The notes: generated by a model from the sequence alone, not told the origin. Shown: positions 15,188 through 23,549, counted from the stretch's first letter. The stretch: 26,718 nt of DNA from an uncultured Collinsella sp. (GCA_900542965.1 UQPY01000029.1:1-26718), one strand, 5' to 3'. Made by a program: numbers and translations.

Positions 15188-18100
15188 TAGCTCAGCCTCC
15201 CGTGCTCGACCGAAAGCGAGAAATCGGCAAACGCGCAGGTGCTGGCACGGTGGCTCACGAGTACGATGGTCTTGCCGCGGCGCTTGAGCTCGTCAACGGC
15301 CTGCATTACGGCTGCCTCGTTGAGAGCGTCGAGTGCGCTGGTGGGCTCGTCGAGCAAGATGAAAGGTGCGTCGTTGAGGAAGATGCGCGCAAGGCCGATG
15401 CGCTGGCGCTCGCCGCCCGAGAGCGAGTCGCCCAGCTCGGCAACGGGCGTGTCGAGTCCCTGCGGCAGACGGTCGATGAGCGTGGTGAGTGAGGCGGAGC
15501 GGCAAGCGTCGAGCAGCTCGGCATCGGTGGCGTTGGCGTGCGCGATCAGCAGGTTCTCGCGCACGGTGCCGCAGAACAGATGTGTGTCCTGGGTCATATA
15601 GGCCTCGTGGCTGCGCAGGCTCGCCGTGTTGATGCGGCGGGCATCGATGCCGCTCACCGTGATGGTGCCGGCTGTGGGGTCCCAAAAGCGCATGAGCAGC
15701 TTAAGCAGCGTCGACTTGCCCGAGCCCGAGCGCCCCATGATGCAGGTCATGGTGCCGGGCGCAAAGGTGCAGGTCACATCGTCGAGGATGAGACTCGTGG
15801 CGGTGTCGTTCGCGACCTGCCCTGTGGCGCCCGCACCGCCCGCGTCCACGCCGCCCGCATAGCTAAAGCTCACATGCTCGGCTGCGGCGCCGGCAAACTC
15901 AACGTCCTGTTCGTCGGCGACCTCGGCACACTGGGGCTGCTCGTCGAGCAAATCGAGCACGCGTGCGCCCGAGGCGAGCGTCTCCTGCAGTGAGGCGCCC
16001 AGGCGGCTCACGGCCATCACCGAGCCAAACGACGACACAAAGGTAAAGACGGCGACAAACGCTGCGGCAAAATCAATCGTTCCCGCAGAAACCAGCTGCA
16101 GCGCACGCTCGAGCATCACCAGATTGGCCGCAAGAATAAGCGCATCGGCTACGGCCTCGCTGGCCGCCTGGCGGCGCTTGAGGCGCGCGTCCACGGCGCC
16201 GACTCGCTCGGTCAGCTTGCCCAGGGCACGGCTGCGATCGGCGCCACCGGCAAACTGGATAGTCTCGGACGCGCCGCGTAGACTGTCGAGCACAAAGGCA
16301 CCCAGCTTACCGACGCCCTCGCGGCTCTGGCGGCCGGTGGTGCCGCATGCCCTGGCCGAGGTCAGGGGCAGCAGCACACCCAGGACCGCGTAGGCCACGA
16401 GCGCGATGCCCGCGAGCTCGGGGCTCACAGCCAGCAAAAAGCCCTCAAACACAACGGTGCAGACCAGGGCGATGGCAATGGGCGAGATGGTGTGCGCGTA
16501 GAAGACCTCGAGCAGCTCGATATCCGAGGTGACCAGGCTCACGAGCTCGCCCTTGCCGCGGCCCTCGAGCTTGGCGGGGGCGAGCTGGCGCAGGGCGCCA
16601 AACACCAGGTCGCGAATGTGCGCGAGCAGACGGAATGCGATGTAATGGTTGCAGAGCTGCTCGCCGTAGTGGAGCGGCCCGCGTGCGATGCCGCAGGCGG
16701 CACAGGCCGCGCATGCTGCGATCAGACCAAGCCCCAAGGCGTTGCGGCCCAGCGCGGCCATAAGGCCGAGGGCGCCAAAGGCCGGCACGAACGCGGCGGT
16801 GAGCATGCCAATGCTGCCCAGCGCGACGGCTAGCACAAGCCAGCCGGCAAGCGGTCGGACGAGCCCCATCATGCGCCACATGATGGACGGCGCCGAGCGA
16901 CGGGCGCGGCCGGAGTCAGGCACCGCGGTAGCGGAAGACGAGCCGGCACCGTTGAGGCCATCGGTACAGGCAGTACTGCCGCCAACAGCCTCAACCGCGC
17001 CGGCATCCTCGGCATCATCCTCCGCATACGCATATGCCGAGAGCTGCTCCTGGCTGTTCCACATGCGCGCATAGGCGCCCGCGGTGGTCAAGAGCTCGCC
17101 GTGAGTTCCGTGCTCGGCAATGCGACCGCGTTCCAGCACCAGGATCTGATCGGCGTCTACGATCGTCGACAGGCGGTGTGCCACCACAATTACAGTGTGC
17201 CCGCCGGCAAGCGACGCGATGACCTCGCCGATCGCGGCTTCGCTTGCGGCATCGACGTTGCTCGTAGCCTCGTCAAACACATAGATCGGCGAGTCGTGCA
17301 GCAGGGCGCGGGCCATGCACACGCGTTGGCGCTGGCCGCCCGAAAGGTTGGTGCCGCCCTCGTTAATCACCATGTCGAGCCCGCCGTTGGCCTGCACAAA
17401 GGCCGCCACGCGCGTGCGGTCGAGCGCGCGCAAAAGCTCGGTATCGGTGGCATTGGGCTGGGCGAGCAGCAGGTTGTCGCGCAAGGTGCCGGCAAACAGG
17501 TAGCCGTTGGTGGGCACCAGGGTGACGGCGCGCATGAGTGAGGCGGCCGTGACATCGCGCAGCTCGACGCCGCCGATGCGCACGCTGCCACGGTAGGCAC
17601 CCTTGCGGCCCGCGATAATCCCCGCGAGCGTGGACTTGCCGCCGCCGCTTTCGCCCACGAGTGCCACGAGCGAGCCGTGCGCAATGGTCGCGCTGGCGCT
17701 GTCCAGCACCGTGCGGTCACCGTATGCGTAGCTCACGCCCGCGAGCTCGATATCGCCGCGACCGTCAAGCTCAACATCGCCGCGCTCGGGCTCGGGCGTA
17801 TCCAGGATGCCAAACATGCGTCGTGAGGCCGCCATGCCGTTCATGGCCGTGTGAAACAGCGAACCCAAGCGGCGCATGGGCAAAAAGAACTCCTGCGACA
17901 GAAAGACGATGAGGAAGGCCGCCTCAAAGCCGATCTTGCCCGTGGCGAGCTGCAGCACGGCTACGATAATGCCGAGCGCGGCGCCCATATAGACGACCAG
18001 GTCCATAACGCAAATGGAGCGCAGCTGCATCACCAGCAGGCGCATGGTCGCTGTGCGGAAACGCTCGGACTCGGCGTTGATGCGCTCGTGCCAGCTGCGA

Positions 18101-18753
18101 TCGGCCTGGTAGACCTTAAGGGTGGTGAGACCCTGCACGGCCTCCAGGAACATGCCGCCCAGATCGACATAGCTGCCCCAGTACTCGGCACCGATCTTTT
18201 TGGCGTTGCGCATGACCATCATAATGGAGACGGGGATGACCGGAACGCAGGCGAGCAGCAGCGCGGCGGGAAGACTCGCCTGGCCCACGAGCAGTACAAA
18301 CAGCGTGATGGGTGCCAAGCCGGCAAAGAAGAGCTGCGGCAGGTAACCGCCAAAGTACACCTGGAGTTGCGTGGCGCCCTCGACGCTGGTCTGGACGGCC
18401 TCGGCCGTGGGGACGGTTTCGGTGTAGGAGGGGCCGAGTGCGGTGAGCTTGTCGTAGACGAGCGAGCGCACGCGGCGGACGGCCTCGAACGCGGCTTTGT
18501 CGCCGGCGCGTTGGGCCAGGTAGATGGAGGCGGCGCGCACGATGATGGCGGCGGCGAGCGGCAAGGCCGCCTGTGCGAGGGCATCGACGGCGAGCGCGGC
18601 GGAAAGACCGTCCGTGACGATGCCGCCCAAGATGCGCACAAGCATCCACATCACCGTGATGTTTGCCATGAGCGCGATCCACTTAAACAGGACACTTGCC
18701 ATAATGTAGGGCGTTGCCTGCGGAACCAGGGAGAAGAGCCGCTTCTCGAACAT
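15187..18753 (-). CDS. Fused CydDC-like ABC exporter (two membrane and two ATPase domains)
   Basis: A 1188-aa full transporter in one chain. Half 1: TM segments at about 15-295, Walker A GESGGGKST (367-375), signature LSGGQRQR (470-477), Walker B IYVFDEATS. A Ser/Gly/Ala/Asp-rich linker (575-622) follows. Half 2: TM at about 633-912, Walker A GRSGSGKST (1007-1015), signature LSGGERQR (1111-1118), Walker B FILLDEPTS. The arrangement resembles CydD fused to CydC, which is linked to cytochrome bd assembly (thiol or heme export). No cydAB is in the window, so a generic exporter remains possible. The first ATPase domain has T415 where the Q-loop glutamine is expected (VPTNGYLF); the second keeps Gln1055. 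The ATG at 18753 has AGGAGG 4-5 nt upstream. Confidence 0.85.
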   Translation of the reverse strand: MFEKRLFSLVPQATPYIMASVLFKWIALMANITVMWMLVRILGGIVTDGLSAALAVDALAQAALPLAAAIIVRAASIYLAQRAGDKAAFEAVRRVRSLVYDKLTALGPSYTETVPTAEAVQTSVEGATQLQVYFGGYLPQLFFAGLAPITLFVLLVGQASLPAALLLACVPVIPVSIMMVMRNAKKIGAEYWGSYVDLGGMFLEAVQGLTTLKVYQADRSWHERINAESERFRTATMRLLVMQLRSICVMDLVVYMGAALGIIVAVLQLATGKIGFEAAFLIVFLSQEFFLPMRRLGSLFHTAMNGMAASRRMFGILDTPEPERGDVELDGRGDIELAGVSYAYGDRTVLDSASATIAHGSLVALVGESGGGKSTLAGIIAGRKGAYRGSVRIGGVELRDVTAASLMRAVTLVPTNGYLFAGTLRDNLLLAQPNATDTELLRALDRTRVAAFVQANGGLDMVINEGGTNLSGGQRQRVCMARALLHDSPIYVFDEATSNVDAASEAAIGEVIASLAGGHTVIVVAHRLSTIVDADQILVLERGRIAEHGTHGELLTTAGAYARMWNSQEQLSAYAYAEDDAEDAGAVEAVGGSTACTDGLNGAGSSSATAVPDSGRARRSAPSIMWRMMGLVRPLAGWLVLAVALGSIGMLTAAFVPAFGALGLMAALGRNALGLGLIAACAACAACGIARGPLHYGEQLCNHYIAFRLLAHIRDLVFGALRQLAPAKLEGRGKGELVSLVTSDIELLEVFYAHTISPIAIALVCTVVFEGFLLAVSPELAGIALVAYAVLGVLLPLTSARACGTTGRQSREGVGKLGAFVLDSLRGASETIQFAGGADRSRALGKLTERVGAVDARLKRRQAASEAVADALILAANLVMLERALQLVSAGTIDFAAAFVAVFTFVSSFGSVMAVSRLGASLQETLASGARVLDLLDEQPQCAEVADEQDVEFAGAAAEHVSFSYAGGVDAGGAGATGQVANDTATSLILDDVTCTFAPGTMTCIMGRSGSGKSTLLKLLMRFWDPTAGTITVSGIDARRINTASLRSHEAYMTQDTHLFCGTVRENLLIAHANATDAELLDACRSASLTTLIDRLPQGLDTPVAELGDSLSGGERQRIGLARIFLNDAPFILLDEPTSALDALNEAAVMQAVDELKRRGKTIVLVSHRASTCAFADFSLSVEHGRLS

Positions 18754-18883
18754 GAAACCTCCTATGCCGTAACGGTGCCGGGCGGGGTCCTCGGCAGCCG
18801 CTTAGTTAGCCAAATGCAACTAGAGTAACATCGTGCAGCGGGCAAGTATGCCGAGGGTTATTTTTGGCCGATGAACTGCGTAG

Positions 18884-19031
18884 AAAGTTCAAAACTGTTA
18901 AGTGCGGCGAACTTTGTGGTGGACGGAGTGCGGGCGCAATTCTGATCGTGTGCGGCCCGCTCCAAAACGTGTACGTCAGCCTCCAAAACCGACAAGAAAT
19001 GACATGTTTGGAGACTGATGTACATGTTTGG
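18884..19031. repeat. Inverted and direct repeats in the gap between the ABC transporter and LarC2
   Basis: The 412-bp divergent gap (18754-19165) holds no supported gene. Inside it, 18962-18984 and 19010-19031 form a 22-23-bp imperfect inverted repeat with TGTACGTCAG and CTGATGTACA at its centre and a 25-nt loop. A partial direct copy of CATGTTTGG-x(1,2)-CTGA occurs twice on the plus strand (from 19003 and 19023). AAAGTTC (18884-18890) and GAACTTT (18909-18915) form another small palindrome. These may be repeats or a regulator's operator. Confidence 0.5.
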
Positions 19032-19165
19032 CTGACGCGCTGGAGTGTCGGTTTCTTGCGGACAGGGAAAATCGCGCTCATCGCGTTCCGCCACACTTGC
19101 GCCGCCCGCGATGTGCTAGCGTTTGGGTGAACAAAACGAGCCCGCGCGGAAAGGACCCGGACCGT

Positions 19166-19651
19166 ATGCAATGCGATAGCAAATCCCCGCTGTCTCGCGA
19201 GACCGATGCGCCCGAAACCATCGTCAAGCTGGAGTGCGACATCGACGATGCGTCGCCCGAGGTACTTGCCTATGCCGCTGACCGCCTTCGCGAGGCGGGT
19301 GCGCGCGAGGTGCACTGGCTGCCCCTCTATTGCAAGAAAGGCCGCCCCGGCTGGCAGCTGCAGGTAATCTGCGCCCGTGAGGACATTGACCGTCTGCAGA
19401 CGATTATCTTTTTGGAAACCACGACCAACGGTATCCGGCGCCAGGTTATGGAGCGCGTCTGCCTGCCGCGTCGTTTTGAGCAGGTGGCGACGCCTTGGGG
19501 CGAGGTAGCCGTCAAGGTGGCCACCCTGCCCGACGGCAGTGAGCGCGCGGCGCCCGAGTACGAGGACTGCGCCCGTCTTGCTCGCGAGCACAACGTGCCG
19601 CTCCAGCGCGTGATGCAGGCGGCACAAGCCTCGGCACTGCGATTTGAATAG
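19166..19651 (+). CDS. Stand-alone LarC C-terminal domain (nickel-pincer cofactor synthesis type)
   Basis: A 161-aa protein matching the C-terminal half of LarC (DUF111): IVKLECDIDDASPEVLAYAADRL (residues 20-42), LYCKKGRPGWQLQVIC, IIFLETTTNGIRRQ, and the late KVATLPDG and PEYEDCARLARE. LarC inserts nickel in a CTP-dependent reaction into the pincer cofactor of lactate racemase. In L. plantarum LarC is made from two frames (larC1/larC2) by frameshifting. Here the N-terminal half is absent from the 400 bp upstream. ATG at 19166 was chosen because AAAGGA lies about 11 nt upstream and the frame start at 19028 lies in repeat DNA. It precedes yfcE by 55 nt. Confidence 0.85.
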   Translation: MQCDSKSPLSRETDAPETIVKLECDIDDASPEVLAYAADRLREAGAREVHWLPLYCKKGRPGWQLQVICAREDIDRLQTIIFLETTTNGIRRQVMERVCLPRRFEQVATPWGEVAVKVATLPDGSERAAPEYEDCARLAREHNVPLQRVMQAAQASALRFE

Positions 19652-19706
19652 CGCGGCCGGCGACATCTCGCGCCCGGCCACATCAGCCCCACCCGAAAGG
19701 ACCACC

Positions 19707-20255
19707 ATGAAATACCTCATCGCTTCCGACATTCACGGCTCGGCATACTGGGCCGAGCGCCTGTGCACTGCCATCGAATCCGAGCAGCCCGACCGCATCG
19801 TGCTGCTGGGCGACCTGCTCTACCACGGCCCACGTAACGACCTGCCGCGCGACTATGCCCCCAAACGCGTGATTCCGCTGCTCAACGCCCTGGCCGACCG
19901 CATCATCGCCGTCCGCGGCAACTGCGACGCCGAGGTCGACCAGATGGTGCTCGACTTTCCCGTCATGGCGGACTACGCCACGCTGTTCGACGAGGTCGGC
20001 CGCGAGCTGTTCCTGACGCATGGCCACGTCTTTGGCGCCGGCATGCACAACAGCGTCGACCACGCGCCCGTGCTGCCCGAGGGCTCCGCGCTCGTCTACG
20101 GCCACACGCACATCAAGGTTAACGAGGCAAGCGAGGCGCACCCGGGCCTGTGGCTCTTCAACCCCGGCAGCGTGAGCATTCCCAAGGACGGTACGCACAG
20201 CTACGGCATCTACGAGGCCGGCGCGTTCCGTCACGTGATCCTGGAGGAGGAATAA
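19707..20255 (+). CDS. yfcE: YfcE-type metallophosphodiesterase
   Basis: A 182-aa calcineurin-like phosphoesterase, close to E. coli YfcE (184 aa). All metal-binding blocks are visible: SDIHG (7-11), LLGDLLYHGPRND, VRGNCDAEVDQ, LTHGHVFG and YGHTHIKV. The family hydrolyses phosphodiesters in vitro; the physiological substrate is unknown. ATG at 19707 follows GAAAGGA by 6 nt. The stop is 2 nt before mazG, so the two genes are almost certainly co-translated, a link to nucleotide or phosphodiester clean-up. Confidence 0.9.
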   Translation: MKYLIASDIHGSAYWAERLCTAIESEQPDRIVLLGDLLYHGPRNDLPRDYAPKRVIPLLNALADRIIAVRGNCDAEVDQMVLDFPVMADYATLFDEVGRELFLTHGHVFGAGMHNSVDHAPVLPEGSALVYGHTHIKVNEASEAHPGLWLFNPGSVSIPKDGTHSYGIYEAGAFRHVILEEE

Positions 20256-20257
20256 CC

Positions 20258-21118
20258 ATGGCCGAGCATATGGCTCAGCAAAATGCCGAGGGCTCGCGCG
20301 ATCTGTCCACGCTGGTCGACGCGTCGGCCGAGCTGCAACATCTGGTGCAGACCATCTGGCGCCTGCGTCAGCCCGATGGCTGCCCGTGGGACCGCGAACA
20401 GACGCACCGCAGCATTGGCAAGAACATGATCGAGGAAGCCTACGAGGCGCTCGATTGCATCGAGGCGGACGACGTGGCGCATCTGCGCGAGGAGCTCGGC
20501 GATGTGCTCATGCAGGTGGTGCTGCATGCGCAGATTGCGGCGGATGCCGGCGAGTTTTCGCTGGCCGATGTGGCGCGCGATATCGACGCTAAGCTCATCC
20601 GTCGTCACCCGCACGTGTTTGGCGATGTGGATGCCGGCAACTCCGACGAGGTTCTCAAGATCTGGGACGAGGTTAAGCTTGCCGAGAAGGCTGCCAAGGA
20701 CAAGGCCGTGGCAGCAGGCGAGGCTGCGCCCGAGGGCCTGCTCGACGGCGTGCCCACGCATCTGCCGGCGCTGATGCAGGCGCAGAAGGTGTCGCGCAAG
20801 GCGGCTGCCGTGGGCTTTGAGTGGGAGACGGTCCAGGATGTGTGGGACGAGGTCGCCGAGGAGCGTGCCGAGTTTGAGGCCGAGGAGCCCGGAACGCCCG
20901 AGCGCGAAATGGAGTTTGGCGACCTGCTCTTTGCCCTGGTCAACGTGGCGCGCAAGGAGGGCATCGACGCCGAGAGTGCCCTGCGCGCCAGTACGGCAAA
21001 GTTCCGCCGCCGCTGGGCCGCGATGGAGCAGATGGCAGCCGACGTTCACGTGGATCTTGCCGAGCTTTCGACCCACGGCCTCAACGACCTCTGGGATGCC
21101 GCCAAGGCGGAGGAGTAA
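20258..21118 (+). CDS. mazG: Nucleoside triphosphate pyrophosphohydrolase MazG
   Basis: A 286-aa protein with two MazG helical domains. The N-terminal one has PDGCPWDREQTHRSI (40s-50s), the metal-binding EEAYEALDCI and REELGDVLMQVVLHA (E-x-x-E with E-x-x-D). The second has the related segment ERAEFEAEE with EFGDLLFALVNVARK. MazG removes NTPs and dNTPs, including aberrant ones, to monophosphates. GGAGGAGG lies about 7 nt before the ATG; the open frame further upstream overlaps yfcE. A terminator follows, separating it from eno. Confidence 0.93.
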   Translation: MAEHMAQQNAEGSRDLSTLVDASAELQHLVQTIWRLRQPDGCPWDREQTHRSIGKNMIEEAYEALDCIEADDVAHLREELGDVLMQVVLHAQIAADAGEFSLADVARDIDAKLIRRHPHVFGDVDAGNSDEVLKIWDEVKLAEKAAKDKAVAAGEAAPEGLLDGVPTHLPALMQAQKVSRKAAAVGFEWETVQDVWDEVAEERAEFEAEEPGTPEREMEFGDLLFALVNVARKEGIDAESALRASTAKFRRRWAAMEQMAADVHVDLAELSTHGLNDLWDAAKAEE

Positions 21119-21122
21119 GACT

Positions 21123-21159
21123 GCGGGAACGACGGGCTGACATGCCTCATCGTTCCCGC
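21123..21159 (+). terminator. Hairpin terminator after mazG
   Basis: GCGGGAACGA (21123-21132) and TCGTTCCCGC (21150-21159) form a perfect 10-bp stem starting 4 nt after the mazG stop. The downstream tract (TCAATTATT) is only moderately T-rich. Confidence 0.65.
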
Positions 21160-21178
21160 TCAATTATTCGAAAAACAA

Positions 21179-21208
21179 TTGTATCCTTCGGCTAACTTAG
21201 GGCATAAT
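21179..21208 (+). promoter_or_regulatory. Promoter of the enolase transcript
   Basis: -35 TTGTAT (21179-21184) and -10 CATAAT (21203-21208) are 18 nt apart, about 98 nt before the eno ATG. The -10 matches 5 of 6 consensus positions. Confidence 0.6.
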
Positions 21209-21254
21209 GCAAAAAGTGCGACGGCTAACTTACGGAGGCGCACCGACGGTGCGC
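21189..21254 (+). promoter_or_regulatory. Direct repeats and leader hairpin at the enolase promoter
   Basis: CGGCTAACTTA occurs at 21189-21199, inside the promoter spacer, and again at 21222-21232, just past the expected start of transcription. The copies are 33 bp apart, about three helical turns, which suits a pair of operator half-sites on one DNA face. A leader hairpin follows: GCGCACC (21238-21244) with GGTGCGC (21248-21254) and a 3-nt loop. Confidence 0.5.
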
Positions 21255-21305
21255 AGTCGGCCAGTCGCTTGCATCCACTACGTTTCCAAGTGAGAGGGAG
21301 ACAAC

Positions 21306-22595
21306 ATGAGCGATATTTTGGACGTCTACGGTCGTGAGGTGCTCGACAGCCGCGGCAATCCCACCGTCGAGGTCGAGGTCGTGCTCGAGGACGGCAGCTT
21401 CGGCCGCGCAATGGTGCCTTCGGGTGCTTCGACCGGCGCCTTTGAGGCCTGCGAGCTGCGCGATGGCGACAAGGGCCGCTACCTGGGCAAGGGCGTTTCG
21501 CAGGCCGTCGAGCATGTCAACAACGAGTGCGCTAACGCCGTCGTGGGCCTCGACGCCTTCGACCAGCGCGCCGTCGATGCCGCGCTGATTGCCGCGGACG
21601 GTACCCCCAACAAGACCAAGCTCGGTGCCAACGCCATCCTGGGCGTGTCGCTGGCCGTCGCCCGCGCCGCTGCCGAGTCGGCGGGCCTGTCACTGTACCA
21701 GTACCTGGGCGGCGTCAACGCCCATCTGCTGCCCACGCCCATGATGAACATCCTCAACGGCGGCGTGCATGCCGACAATAACGTTGACTTCCAGGAGTTT
21801 ATGATCATGCCGGTGGGCGCCCCGAGCTTTGCCGAGGGCCTGCGTTGGTGCGCTGAGGTCTACCACACCCTCAAGGGCGTGCTGCACGAGGCCGGCCTGG
21901 GCGGCGGCGTGGGCGACGAGGGCGGCTTTGCGCCCAACCTCAAGACCAATGCCGAGCCGTTCGAGTACATCACCAAGGCCGTGGAGAAGGCCGGCTTTAA
22001 GCCCGGCGTCGACTTCATGTACGCCATGGACCCGGCCTCGACCGAGTTCTACAACGCCGAGACCGGCATGTACGAGCTCAAGGGCGAGGGTGTTGAGTAC
22101 ACGAGTGCCCAGATGGTCGATTACTGGGAGAAGCTCGTCGACACCTATCCCATCATCTCCATCGAGGACGGCATGGCCGAGGAGGACTGGGACGGCTGGG
22201 TCGAGCTTACCCGTCGCATTGGCAACAAGGTGCAGCTGGTGGGCGACGACCTGTTCGTCACCAACACCGAGCGCCTCAAGAAGGGCATCGAGCTGGGTGC
22301 CGCCAACGCGATCCTGGTCAAGGTCAACCAGATCGGCACGCTCACCGAGTCGCTGGAGGCCATCGAAACCGCCAAGGAGGCCGGCTACGCTTGCATTGTG
22401 AGCCACCGTTCTGGCGAGACCGAGGACTCCACGATCGCCGACCTGGTCGTGGGCGTCAACGCCGGCCAGATCAAGTCGGGCGCCCCGTGCCGCAGCGATC
22501 GCATCGCCAAGTACAACCAGCTCATCCGCATCGAGGACGAGCTCGAGGGCAGCGCGCGCTACGCCGGCAAGTCTGCGTTCTACAACATTCGCTAG
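21306..22595 (+). CDS. eno: Enolase
   Basis: A 429-aa glycolytic enzyme interconverting 2-phosphoglycerate and phosphoenolpyruvate. Full length and unbroken: GREVLDSRGNPTVEVEV, VPSGASTGAFEACELRD, MMNILNGGVHADNNVDFQEF, GDEGGFAPNL, the metal ligands in YAMDPAS, SIEDGMAEEDWDGW and LVGDDLFVTN, the catalytic lysine region ILVKVNQIGTLTE and SHRSGETEDSTIADL. GTGAGAGGGAG lies 5-6 nt upstream of the ATG. It has its own promoter and a strong terminator, yet sits in the mazG-eno-ftsB-like-ppx order seen in Actinobacteria. Confidence 0.98.
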   Translation: MSDILDVYGREVLDSRGNPTVEVEVVLEDGSFGRAMVPSGASTGAFEACELRDGDKGRYLGKGVSQAVEHVNNECANAVVGLDAFDQRAVDAALIAADGTPNKTKLGANAILGVSLAVARAAAESAGLSLYQYLGGVNAHLLPTPMMNILNGGVHADNNVDFQEFMIMPVGAPSFAEGLRWCAEVYHTLKGVLHEAGLGGGVGDEGGFAPNLKTNAEPFEYITKAVEKAGFKPGVDFMYAMDPASTEFYNAETGMYELKGEGVEYTSAQMVDYWEKLVDTYPIISIEDGMAEEDWDGWVELTRRIGNKVQLVGDDLFVTNTERLKKGIELGAANAILVKVNQIGTLTESLEAIETAKEAGYACIVSHRSGETEDSTIADLVVGVNAGQIKSGAPCRSDRIAKYNQLIRIEDELEGSARYAGKSAFYNIR

Positions 22596-22607
22596 GCAGC
22601 AGCGTGT

Positions 22608-22645
22608 GCGGGGGCGGGGCTGACTCGGATCCGCCTCGCCCCCGC
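22608..22645 (+). terminator. GC-rich hairpin just after eno
   Basis: GCGGGGGCG (22608-22616) and CGCCCCCGC (22637-22645) pair perfectly, with GGC/GCC inside. No T-run follows, so it may serve as a 3' stabiliser ahead of the true terminator at 22668. Confidence 0.5.
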
Positions 22646-22667
22646 CGGGCACTGTTGAGCACCATTG

Positions 22668-22699
22668 GGCGCTGGGCCATATGACTCAGCGCCTTTTTT
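22668..22699 (+). terminator. Rho-independent terminator of eno
   Basis: GGCGCTG (22668-22674) and CAGCGCC (22687-22693) form a stem followed directly by six T residues (22694-22699), about 75 nt after the eno stop. Confidence 0.85.
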
Positions 22700-22790
22700 A
22701 TGTCGAGCAAAGGCTGGCGAAGGCGGCGCGGGCGCTCGTGCTATAACTAGAATACTTAGCGCAAACAAACCTCAACCGCACAAGGCGCAC

Positions 22791-23549
22791 ATGGATCAGA
22801 TTTACGACAACAGGTACTATTCCGCCGGTTCGCGTGAGCCGTCGCCTCGCCGTGCGCGCACGGTGCAGCTCGGTGGGTCCGTCTACGCCGGCGCCGACCG
22901 CTCCACGCAGCGCCCGACAAGTATCTCGCGCCCCAATGCTCAAGTGAATACTTCGACAGATGGACCAGTACGTCCGACACGTTCGCCGCATTCGTCGCGT
23001 CCCTCGGCCCAGACGCACGACAAATCGAGCAGACCTTCGAGCCGTCTTTCGGGCGCGGACTTTATGCGCTACGCCAACGACAATGCGGTGGTCAAGGCGA
23101 TCTATGACTTTACGCATGGCTCTCTGCGCCTGCTGTTTATCGGTATCGTGGTGGCGCTGGCGCTCGTGAGCCTGTATTTTCCCGTACGCGACCTGTACGT
23201 GGCTAAGCGCTCGAGCGACATCTTGGCCAAGCAGGTCGAGATTCGCGAGCAATACAATGATGAGATGAAAAAAGACACTGATAAGTGGTTCTCGGAAGAG
23301 GGCATTAAGGATTCGGCACGGGACCTGGGCATGGTGATGCCCGGCGAGAAGAGGATTGAAGTGCAGGGTCTGGACGAGGATTCGGATTCGTCGTCGAGCA
23401 AAAAGTCCTCAAACGCCAAGAATGCCAGCGAGGTGGCCAAGGAGATCGAAGAAGTCGGCAAGGACGCGCCGTGGTACATTCAGACGCTCGACATGCTGTT
23501 TGGATTTAACGGCGTCGAGGGTCAGACGGTCGCGTCCAGCGGCGAGTAG
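22791..23549 (+). CDS. FtsB/DivIC-like septum formation membrane protein
   Basis: A 252-aa single-pass protein. Residues 1-95 are a Ser/Arg/Pro-rich, probably disordered cytoplasmic tail. One TM segment follows (SLRLLFIGIVVALALVSLYF, 111-130), then a short helix (131-165) and the family-like segment EEGIKDSARDLGMVMPGEKRI; FtsB/DivIC proteins typically have an E-x-x-A-R-x-x-L-G-M/Y-V-x-P-G-E motif here. A Ser/Lys/Glu-rich C-terminal tail extends beyond. FtsB/DivIC join the division complex with FtsL and FtsQ/DivIB. The ATG at 22791 has AAGG about 6 nt upstream, and TATAAC (22742) or TAGAAT (22748) may be its -10 box. The ppx gene starts 28 nt downstream. Confidence 0.82.
   Translation: MDQIYDNRYYSAGSREPSPRRARTVQLGGSVYAGADRSTQRPTSISRPNAQVNTSTDGPVRPTRSPHSSRPSAQTHDKSSRPSSRLSGADFMRYANDNAVVKAIYDFTHGSLRLLFIGIVVALALVSLYFPVRDLYVAKRSSDILAKQVEIREQYNDEMKKDTDKWFSEEGIKDSARDLGMVMPGEKRIEVQGLDEDSDSSSSKKSSNAKNASEVAKEIEEVGKDAPWYIQTLDMLFGFNGVEGQTVASSGE

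Noticed and set aside
17851..18828. Plus-strand frame of 325 codons opposite the ABC transporter membrane domain
   Set aside because: It has the same GC-skewed shadow pattern, with no ribosome site or domain.
18858..19130. Small protein genes in the gap before larC2 (both strands)
   Set aside because: The frames follow repeat DNA, lack ribosome sites and have no coherent composition.
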